Positions 52,858 through 64,000 of a DNA stretch of 64,000 nt are shown in pieces. The DNA comes from Kosakonia cowanii JCM 10956 = DSM 18146 (GTDB taxonomy: Bacteria; Pseudomonadota; Gammaproteobacteria; Enterobacterales; Enterobacteriaceae), in the NCBI RefSeq assembly GCF_001975225.1, contig NZ_CP019445.1, positions 1,736,001 to 1,800,000 of the forward strand, read 5' to 3'. The translations under genes and the position numbers were made by a program. How positions within the stretch are numbered: the first letter of the stretch is position 1; each line of letters starts with the position of its first letter. The notes under the pieces are model-generated. The model was not told the origin of the DNA, searched no databases, and saw only the letters and a list, made by a program, of their open reading frames with translations.

Positions 52858-54579
52858 TTACGGCGTCGCCTGCGGCGCGGCGGCTGGCGCAACGGCACCC
52901 GCGCTGCTCACCGTGCCGCTGTGCATGCTCTGCTTAATCTGCTGTTTTTGCGCGTTCACCGCCTGTAACTCGCCGTTGACGGAGGGTTTTAACGGTGCCT
53001 CGGCGCGCACCTGGCCGCTGGCGGTTAACTGTAAATTACCTTCGCCATCAATCGGCAATGCGGGCCAGCCCCACGCCTGCAATACATTGACCGGCACACC
53101 GCGCCCGTTGAGGCTGACATTGACGCTGCGGTCCGGCGTTTGCGCAACCACCGCTCTTGCTTCCAGCAGCCCCTGACCGGTAAAGGCGCTAAGCTCGGTG
53201 ATATTGACCGTGTTGCTATTGGCATTGAGCGCCAGCGACGGACGGCGGACATCGACGCGGTTAAAGGTGCCTGCGGCAGCGTTCAGCTTCGCATTCCCAC
53301 TCCAGACACCCCATTTCCGTTCGCGCACCAGCTGCAAATTGTTGCCATACCCATCCAGCGCGGTGAGCTGCCACGGGAACGTCGGATCGATATCAATCAC
53401 CAGGTTGCGGCTGGCGCTGAATTTTTTCAGCACCAGGCTATTTAGCCATGGGGGCAGATCCTCCATCCACAGCTGTTTCCAGTTCGCCGGCAGCGTGTAC
53501 TCCAGGCCGGCAAACGCCGCATCGTCCAGCACTAGTGCTTTGCCTGTGCGGTACCAGTTACCGGAGGTGCGCACCATGCCGTTTTCCCAGCGGGAGGTGA
53601 ACTGCTGCAGCGCGATGCCCTGCGGGGAGAAGCTGGCATTCAGAATCGGGTCGAAAAAGTGCAGCGAACCGTAGATAAACTCGCTGGCATTCATCGACAG
53701 TTTGCCCTCTTCGCTCTCCCAGTCGCCCTTCTTGAAAGTCAGGTTGCGCAGGCTAAGATCGAGGTCAGTCACTGCCCACTCTGGCCCCTGCAAGGTGGCG
53801 TCGGTCACTTCCACACGGCCGATTTTCAGCGAAGGTAGGGTGGTGAGCGGGGCAAAGAAATCCTGCAGCGACTTATCGCTTTGCAGACGAATATCGTTAA
53901 GACGCAGATTATTCACCACCCAACTGCCATCGGCGCTGCGCTTTGCATCACCCGTGAGCGAGCCGCGCGCCATATCGGCACCGATAGTGGTTAAGGTCAC
54001 CACATCTTTATCAATGCTGCCCTGAATCAGCACGTTACTGGCGGGAACGCCATTTAACGTCAGCGAACCGGCGCTCATCTGCAACTGTGCTTTACTGCCG
54101 ATCACATTACCTGCGGCTGGCTGCCAGGGTGAGATACCGCCGGTAACGCGCTGCGCGCTTAACTCCCAGCCAGTTGCCGGGCTGTTAAAAGCCATGTTGC
54201 GCAGTTGCAGGCGATCGGCCTGGAAAGGTAGCGGCGCGGCGGTGGGGGAGAGGTTAAGCGTACCGTCCTGTAGCAGAATGGTGTCGGCATGCAGCGGGTC
54301 AGTGAGTTGCCGGCTGCTGAGGCCGATATCGACCATTTTCGCCACCAGCGTTGCTGGCTGGCCTTTGCGGCCGAAACTGACGCCTTTTAATACCAGATGA
54401 GAAGGGGAAGAGAAGCGGTGGTCAACGGAATCGAACGTGAGGTGATAATCGCTGTTGTCGCTGATCCACTGGCTCGCTTGCGTTGCGCCCCAGCGAGTTT
54501 GCAGCAGGAAGTAGGCCGCCAGCAGCAGCACAAACAGGATAATAACGACCGCTAACAGCAGCTTCCCAAGAAATTTCAT
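52858..54579 (-). CDS. yicH: YicH, AsmA-family envelope protein
   Basis: About 573 residues: one N-terminal membrane helix (about 6-27, LLLAVVIILFVLLLAAYFLLQ) followed by a long periplasmic beta-rich AsmA/bridge-type domain. It matches E. coli YicH (569). AsmA-like proteins carry phospholipid between the membranes, and YicH is a minor member whose own role is unclear. Start is taken at the second of two ATGs (54579), giving a better SD spacing and the E. coli N-terminus MKFxGKLL; 54582 is the alternative. The last 25 residues are Ala/Pro-rich. Confidence 0.93.
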   Translation of the reverse strand: MKFLGKLLLAVVIILFVLLLAAYFLLQTRWGATQASQWISDNSDYHLTFDSVDHRFSSPSHLVLKGVSFGRKGQPATLVAKMVDIGLSSRQLTDPLHADTILLQDGTLNLSPTAAPLPFQADRLQLRNMAFNSPATGWELSAQRVTGGISPWQPAAGNVIGSKAQLQMSAGSLTLNGVPASNVLIQGSIDKDVVTLTTIGADMARGSLTGDAKRSADGSWVVNNLRLNDIRLQSDKSLQDFFAPLTTLPSLKIGRVEVTDATLQGPEWAVTDLDLSLRNLTFKKGDWESEEGKLSMNASEFIYGSLHFFDPILNASFSPQGIALQQFTSRWENGMVRTSGNWYRTGKALVLDDAAFAGLEYTLPANWKQLWMEDLPPWLNSLVLKKFSASRNLVIDIDPTFPWQLTALDGYGNNLQLVRERKWGVWSGNAKLNAAAGTFNRVDVRRPSLALNANSNTVNITELSAFTGQGLLEARAVVAQTPDRSVNVSLNGRGVPVNVLQAWGWPALPIDGEGNLQLTASGQVRAEAPLKPSVNGELQAVNAQKQQIKQSMHSGTVSSAGAVAPAAAPQATP

Positions 54580-54702
54580 CATCTTCCTCCCTCACGTGAC
54601 CGTAAGGGAGTTATGCACGAATTGTGCGCGATGCTCAAGGGAGGAATGATGAAAGGAAATTGCGGCGGCAGCAGAGGATGCTCTGTTGCCGCGCGAGGTA
54701 AT

Positions 54703-56088
54703 TTACTCTTTTTCCGGTGGGAAAATCAGGTTCAGGACGATAGCGGTGATCCCGCCTGCTGCGATGCCGGAGGAGAGCAGGTTTTTCAGCCAGTCCGGCG
54801 CAAATTGCAGGATCTGCGGCTGCTGCGACACGCCTAAACCTACCGCCAGCGACAGCGCGATAATCAGGATCGCGCGGCGGTTGAGCGGTTCGCGGGAGAC
54901 GATGCGCACGCCGGAGGCGGCAATAGTGCCGAACATCACCAGCGTGGCGCCGCCGAGTACCGGCTCCGGTAACTGCTGCACAAACGCGCTTACCGCCGGG
55001 AAGAGGCCGAGCACCATCAGCATCACCGCGATAAAGAAGCCGATATAACGGCTGGCGACGCCGGTCAGCTGGATCACGCCGTTATTCTGACCAAAGCAGG
55101 AGTTGGGAAAGGTATTGAACACCGCAGAGACAAAGGAGTTAAGACCATTCGCCAGCACGCCACCCTTCAGCCGCTTCATATAGAGCGGGCCGGTAACAGG
55201 CTGTTCAGAGACATCGGAAGTGGCAGTGATATCGCCGATGGTCTCCAGGGAGGTGATCATAAAGACCAGCATCAGCGGCAGCAGCAGGCTCCAGTCAATG
55301 CTCAGGCCGTAATAGAGCGGCGTCGGCACCATAAAGGTACTCTCCGGCGCGTTGTACTCCGGCAACATGCCCATAAACATCGCCAGCACATAGCCGACCG
55401 CCATCGCGATCACCAGTGAGGCAATGCGCAGATAGGGGTTGCGCTGGCGGTTAAGCAGGATAATCAGCCCGAGCACCACGCCTGCCAGCAGCAGGTTTTT
55501 CGGCGCGCCAAAGGTATGGTTGCCCATGGCCGCGAAGCCGCCACCGACGGAGGTCAGCCCAACCTGAATCAGTGACAGGCCGATAATCATCACCACTACG
55601 CCGGAAACCAGCGGGGTGATAATGCGGCGCGCCAGCGGCAGAATACGCGAGATAATCATCTCGGTGCAGCTTGCCAGCATCAAGGTGCCAAACAGCGCTG
55701 CCATCATCGTCGGCACATCGGCACCGCCGGTTTTCAGCGCCGTGCCGCCCATAATCAGCGGTGCCACGAAGTTAAAGCTGGTGCCCTGGATTGAGAGCAG
55801 CCCGGAGCCGACCGGGCCCCAGGCTTTAATTTGAATCAGTGACGCGACGCCGGAAGCGAAGAGCGACATGCTGAGAATATGTTGAGTGTCCTGAGCCGGT
55901 AAACCCAGCGCCTGGCAGATCAGCAGCGCGGGCGTGATCACGCCAACGAACATTGCCAGCAGGTGTTGCAGCGCAGCAAACAGCGTTTGCGGCAGCGGGG
56001 GACGATCTTCAAGGCGGTAGATCAATTCGCTGGGTTGAGTCTGCGCAACCGGTTGCGCATTTTCCGACTCGATGGTGTTTACGGACAT
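54703..56088 (-). CDS. xanP: Xanthine:H+ symporter XanP
   Basis: A 461-residue, 14-helix NAT/NCS2 permease matching E. coli XanP (463). The NAT signature region [20 protein letters not shown] (about 275-294) is plain, with the substrate-binding Glu. It imports xanthine by proton symport. In E. coli gltS lies divergently between xanP and recG. Here only 125 bp separate the two genes and gltS is missing. Confidence 0.97.
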   Translation of the reverse strand: MSVNTIESENAQPVAQTQPSELIYRLEDRPPLPQTLFAALQHLLAMFVGVITPALLICQALGLPAQDTQHILSMSLFASGVASLIQIKAWGPVGSGLLSIQGTSFNFVAPLIMGGTALKTGGADVPTMMAALFGTLMLASCTEMIISRILPLARRIITPLVSGVVVMIIGLSLIQVGLTSVGGGFAAMGNHTFGAPKNLLLAGVVLGLIILLNRQRNPYLRIASLVIAMAVGYVLAMFMGMLPEYNAPESTFMVPTPLYYGLSIDWSLLLPLMLVFMITSLETIGDITATSDVSEQPVTGPLYMKRLKGGVLANGLNSFVSAVFNTFPNSCFGQNNGVIQLTGVASRYIGFFIAVMLMVLGLFPAVSAFVQQLPEPVLGGATLVMFGTIAASGVRIVSREPLNRRAILIIALSLAVGLGVSQQPQILQFAPDWLKNLLSSGIAAGGITAIVLNLIFPPEKE

Positions 56089-56213
56089 CTCAAGCTATCC
56101 CCTGATGGAAAAGCGCTGATTTTATCGGACTGAATGGTAAAAGCAAACGGTTGCTTCGGCTGGAAGCATACTTTTCTAAGGGAGGTTGATCTCACACCAT
56201 CAGGTTCTAAAAA

Positions 56214-58295
56214 TCAGGCGTTGGAGTAGCGTTCGGTTTCTGGCATCCAGCGGTCAATCAGCGCTTCTGCCAGCTGCGGGTAACGTTCGTGAATATGGCG
56301 CGCAACGCGCTGAACTTCGGGGATCATTGCCTGGTCGCGCAGCAGATCGGCAACTTTGAATTCGGCATTGCCCGTCTGGCGGGTGCCCAGCAGTTCGCCC
56401 GGGCCGCGGATCTCGAGATCTTTTTGCGCAATCACAAAGCCGTCGTTGCTGTCGCGCAGCACCTGCAGGCGCTTTTGCGCGGTTTTCGACAGCGGGGATT
56501 TGTAGAGCAGCACACAGTGTGAGGCCACCGCGCCACGTCCGACGCGCCCGCGTAGCTGGTGGAGTTGCGCAAGACCAAGGCGTTCAGGGTTCTCAATAAT
56601 CATCAGGCTGGAGTTCGGTACATCCACGCCAACCTCAATGACTGTAGTGGCGACCAGCAGATGAAGCTCGCCCTGTTTAAAGGCCTGCATCACTGCCTGT
56701 TTCTCGGTCGGCTTCATGCGGCCATGCACCAGCCCGACGTTCAGCTCCGGCAGAGCCAGCTTTAACTCTTCCCATGTCGCTTCCGCGGCCTGGGCTTCCA
56801 GCAGATCCGACTCTTCAATCAGCGTGCAGACCCAGTAGGCCTGGCGACCTTCGCCGGTGCAGGCGCTGCGGACGCGATCGATAATCTCGCTGCGACGCGT
56901 ATCGGGAATGGCAACCGTGGTCACCGGCGTACGGCCCGGCGGCAGTTCATCAATCACCGAAGTATCGAGATCGGCATAGGCCGTCATCGCCAGCGTTCGC
57001 GGGATTGGCGTGGCGGTCATAATTAGCTGATGGGGATGAAAGCCCTGCTGCTGCCCCTTTTCCCATAGCGCCAGCCGCTGGTGGACACCAAAGCGGTGCT
57101 GCTCATCAATGATCACCAGTGCCAGGCCGTTAAACTGCACCTGCTCCTGGAAAATAGCGTGGGTGCCGACGATCATCTGCACCTGCCCGCTGGCAATCGC
57201 CTCTTGCTGCGCCAGGCGGGCTTTGCCTTTCTGCTTGCCCGCCAGCCAGCCAACTTCGATACCGAGCGGCGCGAACCACGCGCGGAAGTTATTGGCGTGC
57301 TGCTCTGCCAGCAATTCGGTGGGCGCCATCATCGCCACCTGCTTGCCATTGGCGATGGCGCGCAGGGCGGCAAGCGCGGCCACCAGCGTTTTACCGGAGC
57401 CAACGTCGCCCTGGACCAGACGCATCATCGGCATATCCAGCGCCATGTCGCGTTCAATTTCCGCCACCACCCGCGCCTGTGCGCCGGTTGGTTTAAAGGG
57501 CAGGGAGGCGAGCAGTTGCTCTTTTAACGTATCGTTAGCGGCGAGCGACTGCGCATGATAACGCTGCGCACCGGCGCGCAGCGCCAGCATGCTCAGGTTA
57601 TGAGCCAGTAGCTCTTCGAGAATGAGTCGGCGCTGAGCGGGATGCTGCCCGCTCTCCAGTTCGCTTAATTGTAGCGAAGGCGGCGGGCGATGCAGCGTAT
57701 GCAGTGCTTCTGGTAGGCTCATCAAACCCTGCGCCAGCTCGGGCGGCAGCAGTTCGCTGATGGCGCAGGTTGCCAGCAGCTCCAGCGCTTGATCGGTTAA
57801 TTTGCGCAGCGTGGCCTGCTTAACGCCTTCGGTCGTTGGGTAGACCGGCGTCAGCGTCTCCTGAAGCTCCGGAGTGCTGAGGTCGCCCTGCACCTTATAC
57901 TCCGGGTGGATCATCTCCGCGCCATACTTTCCCCGTTTCGCTTCGCCATAAGCCAGCACGCGGCGGCCAACCGCAAGGCTGTTTTTCATCGCTGCGTTGA
58001 AGTTGAAAAAGCGCATGGTCAGCATGCCGGAGCCGTCGCTAATCTGGCAGGTCATCATCCGGCGACCGCCGAAAGTGACGTTACAGTTCAGCACTTCGCC
58101 CTCCACCGTGGCGTAAATGCCCGGCAGCAGGTCAGCAATGGGGTAGAGTTGGGTTCGATCTTCGTAACGCAGGGGAAGGTGTAACAGCAGATCCTGAACG
58201 GTGTGCAGGCCAATTTTCGCCAGCTTGCTGCTCTGCGCCGCGCCAACGCCGGTCAATGAACTCAGTGGCACCGCATCGAGCAGCTTCCCTTTCAT
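56214..58295 (-). CDS. recG: ATP-dependent DNA helicase RecG
   Basis: A 693-residue helicase, the E. coli length. An N-terminal wedge/OB domain (about 1-260) binds branched DNA. The motor has Walker A GDVGSGKT near 295, DEQH near 396 and motif VI QLRGRVGRG near 575. It reverses stalled forks and resolves R-loops and recombination intermediates. It is followed on the minus-strand operon by no further gene; trmH lies 3 bp upstream, so the two are cotranscribed with spoT. Confidence 0.98.
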   Translation of the reverse strand: MKGKLLDAVPLSSLTGVGAAQSSKLAKIGLHTVQDLLLHLPLRYEDRTQLYPIADLLPGIYATVEGEVLNCNVTFGGRRMMTCQISDGSGMLTMRFFNFNAAMKNSLAVGRRVLAYGEAKRGKYGAEMIHPEYKVQGDLSTPELQETLTPVYPTTEGVKQATLRKLTDQALELLATCAISELLPPELAQGLMSLPEALHTLHRPPPSLQLSELESGQHPAQRRLILEELLAHNLSMLALRAGAQRYHAQSLAANDTLKEQLLASLPFKPTGAQARVVAEIERDMALDMPMMRLVQGDVGSGKTLVAALAALRAIANGKQVAMMAPTELLAEQHANNFRAWFAPLGIEVGWLAGKQKGKARLAQQEAIASGQVQMIVGTHAIFQEQVQFNGLALVIIDEQHRFGVHQRLALWEKGQQQGFHPHQLIMTATPIPRTLAMTAYADLDTSVIDELPPGRTPVTTVAIPDTRRSEIIDRVRSACTGEGRQAYWVCTLIEESDLLEAQAAEATWEELKLALPELNVGLVHGRMKPTEKQAVMQAFKQGELHLLVATTVIEVGVDVPNSSLMIIENPERLGLAQLHQLRGRVGRGAVASHCVLLYKSPLSKTAQKRLQVLRDSNDGFVIAQKDLEIRGPGELLGTRQTGNAEFKVADLLRDQAMIPEVQRVARHIHERYPQLAEALIDRWMPETERYSNA

Positions 58296-58298
58296 CGG

Positions 58299-58988
58299 TT
58301 ACCTCGAAGCCTGCATGGTAGCCCACCACGTCGGGTCGGCTTCAATCTGCCCCTCATTATTCACATGAGGGTAAGGCAGGCCTTTTTGTTTCGCGACGCG
58401 GGCGAGCACAGGGTAGCCGCCTTCGAACAGCAGGCGCTGCTGCTCGGCGTCCGGCAACATGCTATTTTCACGCTTATACATACCGGCGTTTTGCCGCTGG
58501 CGCTGCGCTTCGTAGAGGATGAGCGCGGAGGCAACGGAGACATTGAGCGACTGCACCATGCCTGTCATCGGAATGATGATATCCCGATCCGCGAGATCCA
58601 GCGCTTGCTGGGTGATCCCGGTTTTCTCCTGACCCATCAAAATACAGGTCGGACGGGTATAGTCGATCTCACGGAAGTCGACGGCTTTGTCTGACAGATG
58701 GGTAGCCAGGATCTGCATGCCGCGCTGCTTGAGCACGCCGACGGCGTCTTCAATGGTACGGTGAGTTTTAACATCCACCCAGCTGTTGCTGCCCGCGGCG
58801 GAAGAGGCCATGGTTCGCATGCGGTTCCCCGGCCAGACAGCGTGCACTTCATGCACGCCGACGGCATCCGCAGTACGGATAATGGCAGAGACGTTATGAG
58901 GTTTGTGGACCTGCTCCATGCAGACCGTCAGATCCGGCTGACGCCTGGCGAGCATCTCGCGGATTCGCGCATAACGCTGAGCATTCAT
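58299..58988 (-). CDS. trmH: tRNA (guanosine-18-2'-O)-methyltransferase TrmH
   Basis: A 229-residue SPOUT-class enzyme, same length as E. coli. It methylates the 2'-O of G18 in the D-loop. The trefoil-knot AdoMet site lies in the C-terminal block ILMGQEKTGIT...IPMTGMVQSLNVSVASALILYEAQRQ (about 117-165), and the N-terminus holds the catalytic Arg in SAIIRTADAVGVHEV (about 34-48). It starts 4 bp after spoT ends and precedes recG, an operon conserved in enterics. Confidence 0.98.
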   Translation of the reverse strand: MNAQRYARIREMLARRQPDLTVCMEQVHKPHNVSAIIRTADAVGVHEVHAVWPGNRMRTMASSAAGSNSWVDVKTHRTIEDAVGVLKQRGMQILATHLSDKAVDFREIDYTRPTCILMGQEKTGITQQALDLADRDIIIPMTGMVQSLNVSVASALILYEAQRQRQNAGMYKRENSMLPDAEQQRLLFEGGYPVLARVAKQKGLPYPHVNNEGQIEADPTWWATMQASR

Positions 58989-58992
58989 ACAA

Positions 58993-61110
58993 TCAGTTTC
59001 GGTTACGGGTGACTTTAATCACATCCGGCATCACGCGGATTTTACGCATGATATTCGCCAGATGAACGCGATCGCGCGCCGTCAGGCGGATGAACGCGCT
59101 ATAAACGCGGCCATCTTTCTCTTCCGTATTCAGGCTCTGAATATTGGAAGCGGCGGTGTTAATGGCCGCCGTCAGGTTCGCCAGCGCGCCCTGGTGGTTA
59201 AACATATCCACCTTGATCTCGGTGATAAACTCTTGCGCCGTCTCTTTATCCCACTCCACGGCCATAAACTTCTCAGGCTCTTTCTGGTAGCCACGAATAT
59301 TACGGCAGGATTCATGGTGGATAACCAGCCCTTTACCGGGGCTGACGTGGGCGACAATCGGGTCGCCAGGGATCGGGCGGCAGCATTTGGCGAAGGTGAT
59401 CAGCACGCCGTCTGCGCCTTTAATCGGCAGGTGCGCGGTGTTTGCGCCAGTCGGTGCTGCGGTGCCTGGCGTTGCTTCCCCATGCTGCAGATTTTTCGCC
59501 ACCACAACGCTCATCGCGTTGCCAAGGCCGATTTCTGCCAGCAGATCGTCAAGCGACGCCAGCCGCATACGCTCCAGCTCGCGCTGAATATGCTCCTGCG
59601 GAATTTCCGCCAGCTTGCGGCTTCCGCCCAGCGCGTGATTCAGCAGACGACGGCCGAGGCTTACGGAGTCGTCGCGCTTGAGGTTCTTCAGCATCTGGCG
59701 GATCTTCGCGCGCGCTTTCGAGCTGACGACAAAGTTCAGCCAGGCGGCATTCGGACGGGCGCCCGGCGCGGTGATAATCTCCACCGTCTGGCCGCTGGAG
59801 AGCGATTGCGACAGCGGGTAGGGCTGGCGATCGACGCGCGCGCCAACGCAGGCGTGACCGATATCCGTGTGCACCGCATAGGCGAAATCCACTGGCGTGG
59901 CGCCAGCAGGCAGTTCGACAATGCGGCCTTCGGGGGTGAAAACATAAATCTCATCGGGAAAGAGATCAGATTTAACGCTTTCGATAAATTCAAACGAGCT
60001 ACCGGCGCTCTGTTGCAGCTCCAGCAGGCTCTGCATCCAGCGCTGGGCGCGGATTTGCGCGGTGGTGCTGCTTTCGCCGTGCTCTTTATAAGCCCAGTGC
60101 GCGGCAACCCCCATCTCCGCCATTTGATCCATATCTTCAGTACGGATCTGCACCTCGACCGGTACGCCGTGCGGGCCAATCATTGAGGTATGGAGGGATT
60201 GATAGCCGTTCGCCTTGGGGATGGCGATATAGTCTTTTACGCGACCGGGACGCGGCTTGTAAAGACTATGCATCTGACCGAGTACGCGATAGCAGGTATC
60301 GAGATCGTGAACAATGACGCGGAAGGCGTAAATATCCATGATCGAGTGAAAACGCTGCTCTTTCAGCACCATCTTGCAGTAGATGGAGTAAAGGTGCTTT
60401 TCCCGCCCGCTGACGCGGCAGGGAATACCCGCTTCCTGTAAACGCCCTTCGATTTCCGAGAGGATTTTTTGAATCATCTCTTTGCGGTTGCCGCGCGCGG
60501 CTTTTACCACTTCTTTGATCACGCGATAGCGGTTCGGGTAGAGCGCCTCAAAGCCCAGCTCTTCCAGCTCGGTTTTGATGTGATGGATACCTAAACGGTG
60601 CGCCAGCGGACTGTAGATTTCGAGGGTTTCACGGGCGATGCGGCGACGCTTGTCCGGGCGAAGGGAGCCCAGCGTGCGCATGTTGTGGGTGCGGTCGGCA
60701 AGCTTGATAAGGATGACGCGGATATCCTGCACCATCGCCATGATCATCTTGCGAAAGTTTTCCGCCTGCGCCTCTTTTTTATCCTGGAATTTGAGCTTAT
60801 CCAGCTTGGAGACACCCTCCACCAGCTCGGCAACGCTTTTGCCAAAGAGCTGCTCCATATCCTGGTAGGTGGCGGGGGTATCTTCAATCACGTCATGCAG
60901 CAGCGCGGCCATCAGCGTTTCGTAGTCGAGTTTCATCTCGGCCAGAATACAGGCCACCGCTACCGGGTGCGTGATATAAGGTTCACCGCTTGAACGTGTC
61001 TGACCCTCGTGAGCGTCACGTGCAACGAGATACGCCTGCCTGAGACGTTTGATCTGGTCTTCAGGCAGATAGTTTTGAATCAGCTGATTCAGGCTTTCAA
61101 ACAGATACAA
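58993..61110 (-). CDS. spoT: Bifunctional (p)ppGpp synthetase/hydrolase SpoT
   Basis: A 705-residue stringent-response enzyme (E. coli 702). The HD hydrolase (about 20-190) contains LLHDVIEDTPATYQ. The weak synthetase domain is at about 200-350, the TGS at 385-445 (FTPEGRIVELPAGATPVDFAYAVHTDIGH) and a C-terminal ACT domain at about 628-703. It degrades ppGpp and makes it under carbon, fatty-acid or iron starvation. The three extra residues fall in the variable linker near 555, QHGEATPGTAAP. It lies 18 bp after rpoZ. Confidence 0.98.
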   Translation of the reverse strand: MYLFESLNQLIQNYLPEDQIKRLRQAYLVARDAHEGQTRSSGEPYITHPVAVACILAEMKLDYETLMAALLHDVIEDTPATYQDMEQLFGKSVAELVEGVSKLDKLKFQDKKEAQAENFRKMIMAMVQDIRVILIKLADRTHNMRTLGSLRPDKRRRIARETLEIYSPLAHRLGIHHIKTELEELGFEALYPNRYRVIKEVVKAARGNRKEMIQKILSEIEGRLQEAGIPCRVSGREKHLYSIYCKMVLKEQRFHSIMDIYAFRVIVHDLDTCYRVLGQMHSLYKPRPGRVKDYIAIPKANGYQSLHTSMIGPHGVPVEVQIRTEDMDQMAEMGVAAHWAYKEHGESSTTAQIRAQRWMQSLLELQQSAGSSFEFIESVKSDLFPDEIYVFTPEGRIVELPAGATPVDFAYAVHTDIGHACVGARVDRQPYPLSQSLSSGQTVEIITAPGARPNAAWLNFVVSSKARAKIRQMLKNLKRDDSVSLGRRLLNHALGGSRKLAEIPQEHIQRELERMRLASLDDLLAEIGLGNAMSVVVAKNLQHGEATPGTAAPTGANTAHLPIKGADGVLITFAKCCRPIPGDPIVAHVSPGKGLVIHHESCRNIRGYQKEPEKFMAVEWDKETAQEFITEIKVDMFNHQGALANLTAAINTAASNIQSLNTEEKDGRVYSAFIRLTARDRVHLANIMRKIRVMPDVIKVTRNRN

Positions 61111-61128
61111 GGGTGACCTGCAGGTTAA

Positions 61129-61404
61129 TTAACGACGACCTTCAGCAATGGCGGTAACAGCCTGCAGTTCTGCGGCTTCCTGCTCTTGCTGTTCCTGGCG
61201 CTCACGTACATCAAGGATCTGGTTGTTAATCAGACCTTCTTCGATTTCGCGCAGCGCGATAACGGTGGTTTTATCGTTTTCTTCCGGTACTAACGGATCT
61301 TTACCGCCAACCTGCATCTGACGAGCGCGACGCGCGGCGACCAGCACCAGGTCAAAACGGTTACCAACTTTCTCTACAGCGTCCTGAACAGTTACGCGTG
61401 CCAT
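61129..61404 (-). CDS. rpoZ: RNA polymerase omega subunit
   Basis: The 91-residue omega subunit, identical in length to E. coli. [31 protein letters not shown] and [14 protein letters not shown] are essentially E. coli sequence. It stabilises the beta-prime subunit and forms part of ppGpp site 1. It lies between gmk and spoT, as in the conserved rpoZ-spoT-trmH-recG operon, tying ppGpp production to its receptor. Confidence 0.99.
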   Translation of the reverse strand: MARVTVQDAVEKVGNRFDLVLVAARRARQMQVGGKDPLVPEENDKTTVIALREIEEGLINNQILDVRERQEQQEQEAAELQAVTAIAEGRR

Positions 61405-61458
61405 ACTTAAAATGCTCCACAGGTGAAGAAATGACTGGGCATGATACTGAAACCAGGC

Positions 61459-62163
<705 letters not shown>

Positions 62164-62240
62164 TCACCCGTTTTCCTGTCAATGATTCGATTTTGCGTAC
62201 TGCTTTCCTGATTTTTATGCACGTTTTCATTGCCATGTAA

Positions 62241-64000
<1,760 letters not shown>

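Noticed and set aside
59062..60186. 374-residue open frame opposite spoT
   Set aside because: spoT is conserved throughout. The antisense frame has no family resemblance or ribosome site.

Overview
The window is enterobacterial chromosome, from the stretch that in Escherichia coli runs from ibpB through ilvBN and selC to ligB (about 82-83 min). Conserved genes appear in the expected order and orientation: ibpB, yidE, yidHG, emrD, tisB/istR, ivbL-ilvBN, yicN, nepI, yicL, selC, yicJI, yicH, xanP, recG, trmH, spoT, rpoZ, gmk, ligB. The proteins are clearly diverged from E. coli, and several E. coli neighbours are absent from their usual places (yidF, yidI-L, uhpTCBA, nlpA, setC, gltS). This suggests an Enterobacter/Kosakonia-like member of the Enterobacteriaceae. 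That placement comes from memory of gene order and protein sequence, not from a search.

Positions 1-17700 are backbone with small insertions. A ROSE-type RNA thermometer precedes ibpB. An overlapping AAA-ATPase/PIN-nuclease pair and an oxalate/formate-type MFS carrier lie between ibpB and yidE. A GH5-like secreted glycosidase follows yidHG. emrD carries a one-base frameshift. The SOS-controlled TisB toxin gene is preserved with its LexA box and antisense RNA IstR-1, followed by the ivbL attenuator and ilvBN. A large repeat-type protein coupled to a 36-residue membrane protein occupies the uhp position. A three-unit 74-bp REP array separates nepI from yicL.

Positions 17700-48561, between yicL and the 3' end of selC, form a roughly 31-kb species- or strain-variable block. 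It holds: a complete beta-glucoside PTS operon (IIB, IIC, GH1, IIA, LamB-type porin) with a divergent LacI regulator and two operators; an AT-rich patch with cysteine-rich and membrane proteins under a strong CRP palindrome; a five-gene Dpp/Opp-type ABC importer; a zinc alcohol dehydrogenase; an mqsRA toxin-antitoxin pair bracketed by twin terminators; nitroreductase/LysR/aldo-keto reductase genes; an XRE-cupin regulator with B3/B4 and DHDPS-like genes; an intact vapB with a decayed vapC; an AbrB-type permease; a PLP-decarboxylase/GNAT operon beside a possible 26-residue peptide gene; and, nearest selC, rhuM, symE and a ribbon-helix-helix gene. selC is a known island integration site, but no att repeat or integrase was seen.

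Positions 48562-64000 return to backbone: selC, the yicJI alpha-xyloside genes, BIME repeats, yicH, xanP, the recG-trmH-spoT-rpoZ-gmk group on the minus strand, and the 5' part of ligB running off the end. No CRISPR array, insertion sequence, rRNA or phage structural gene was recognised.
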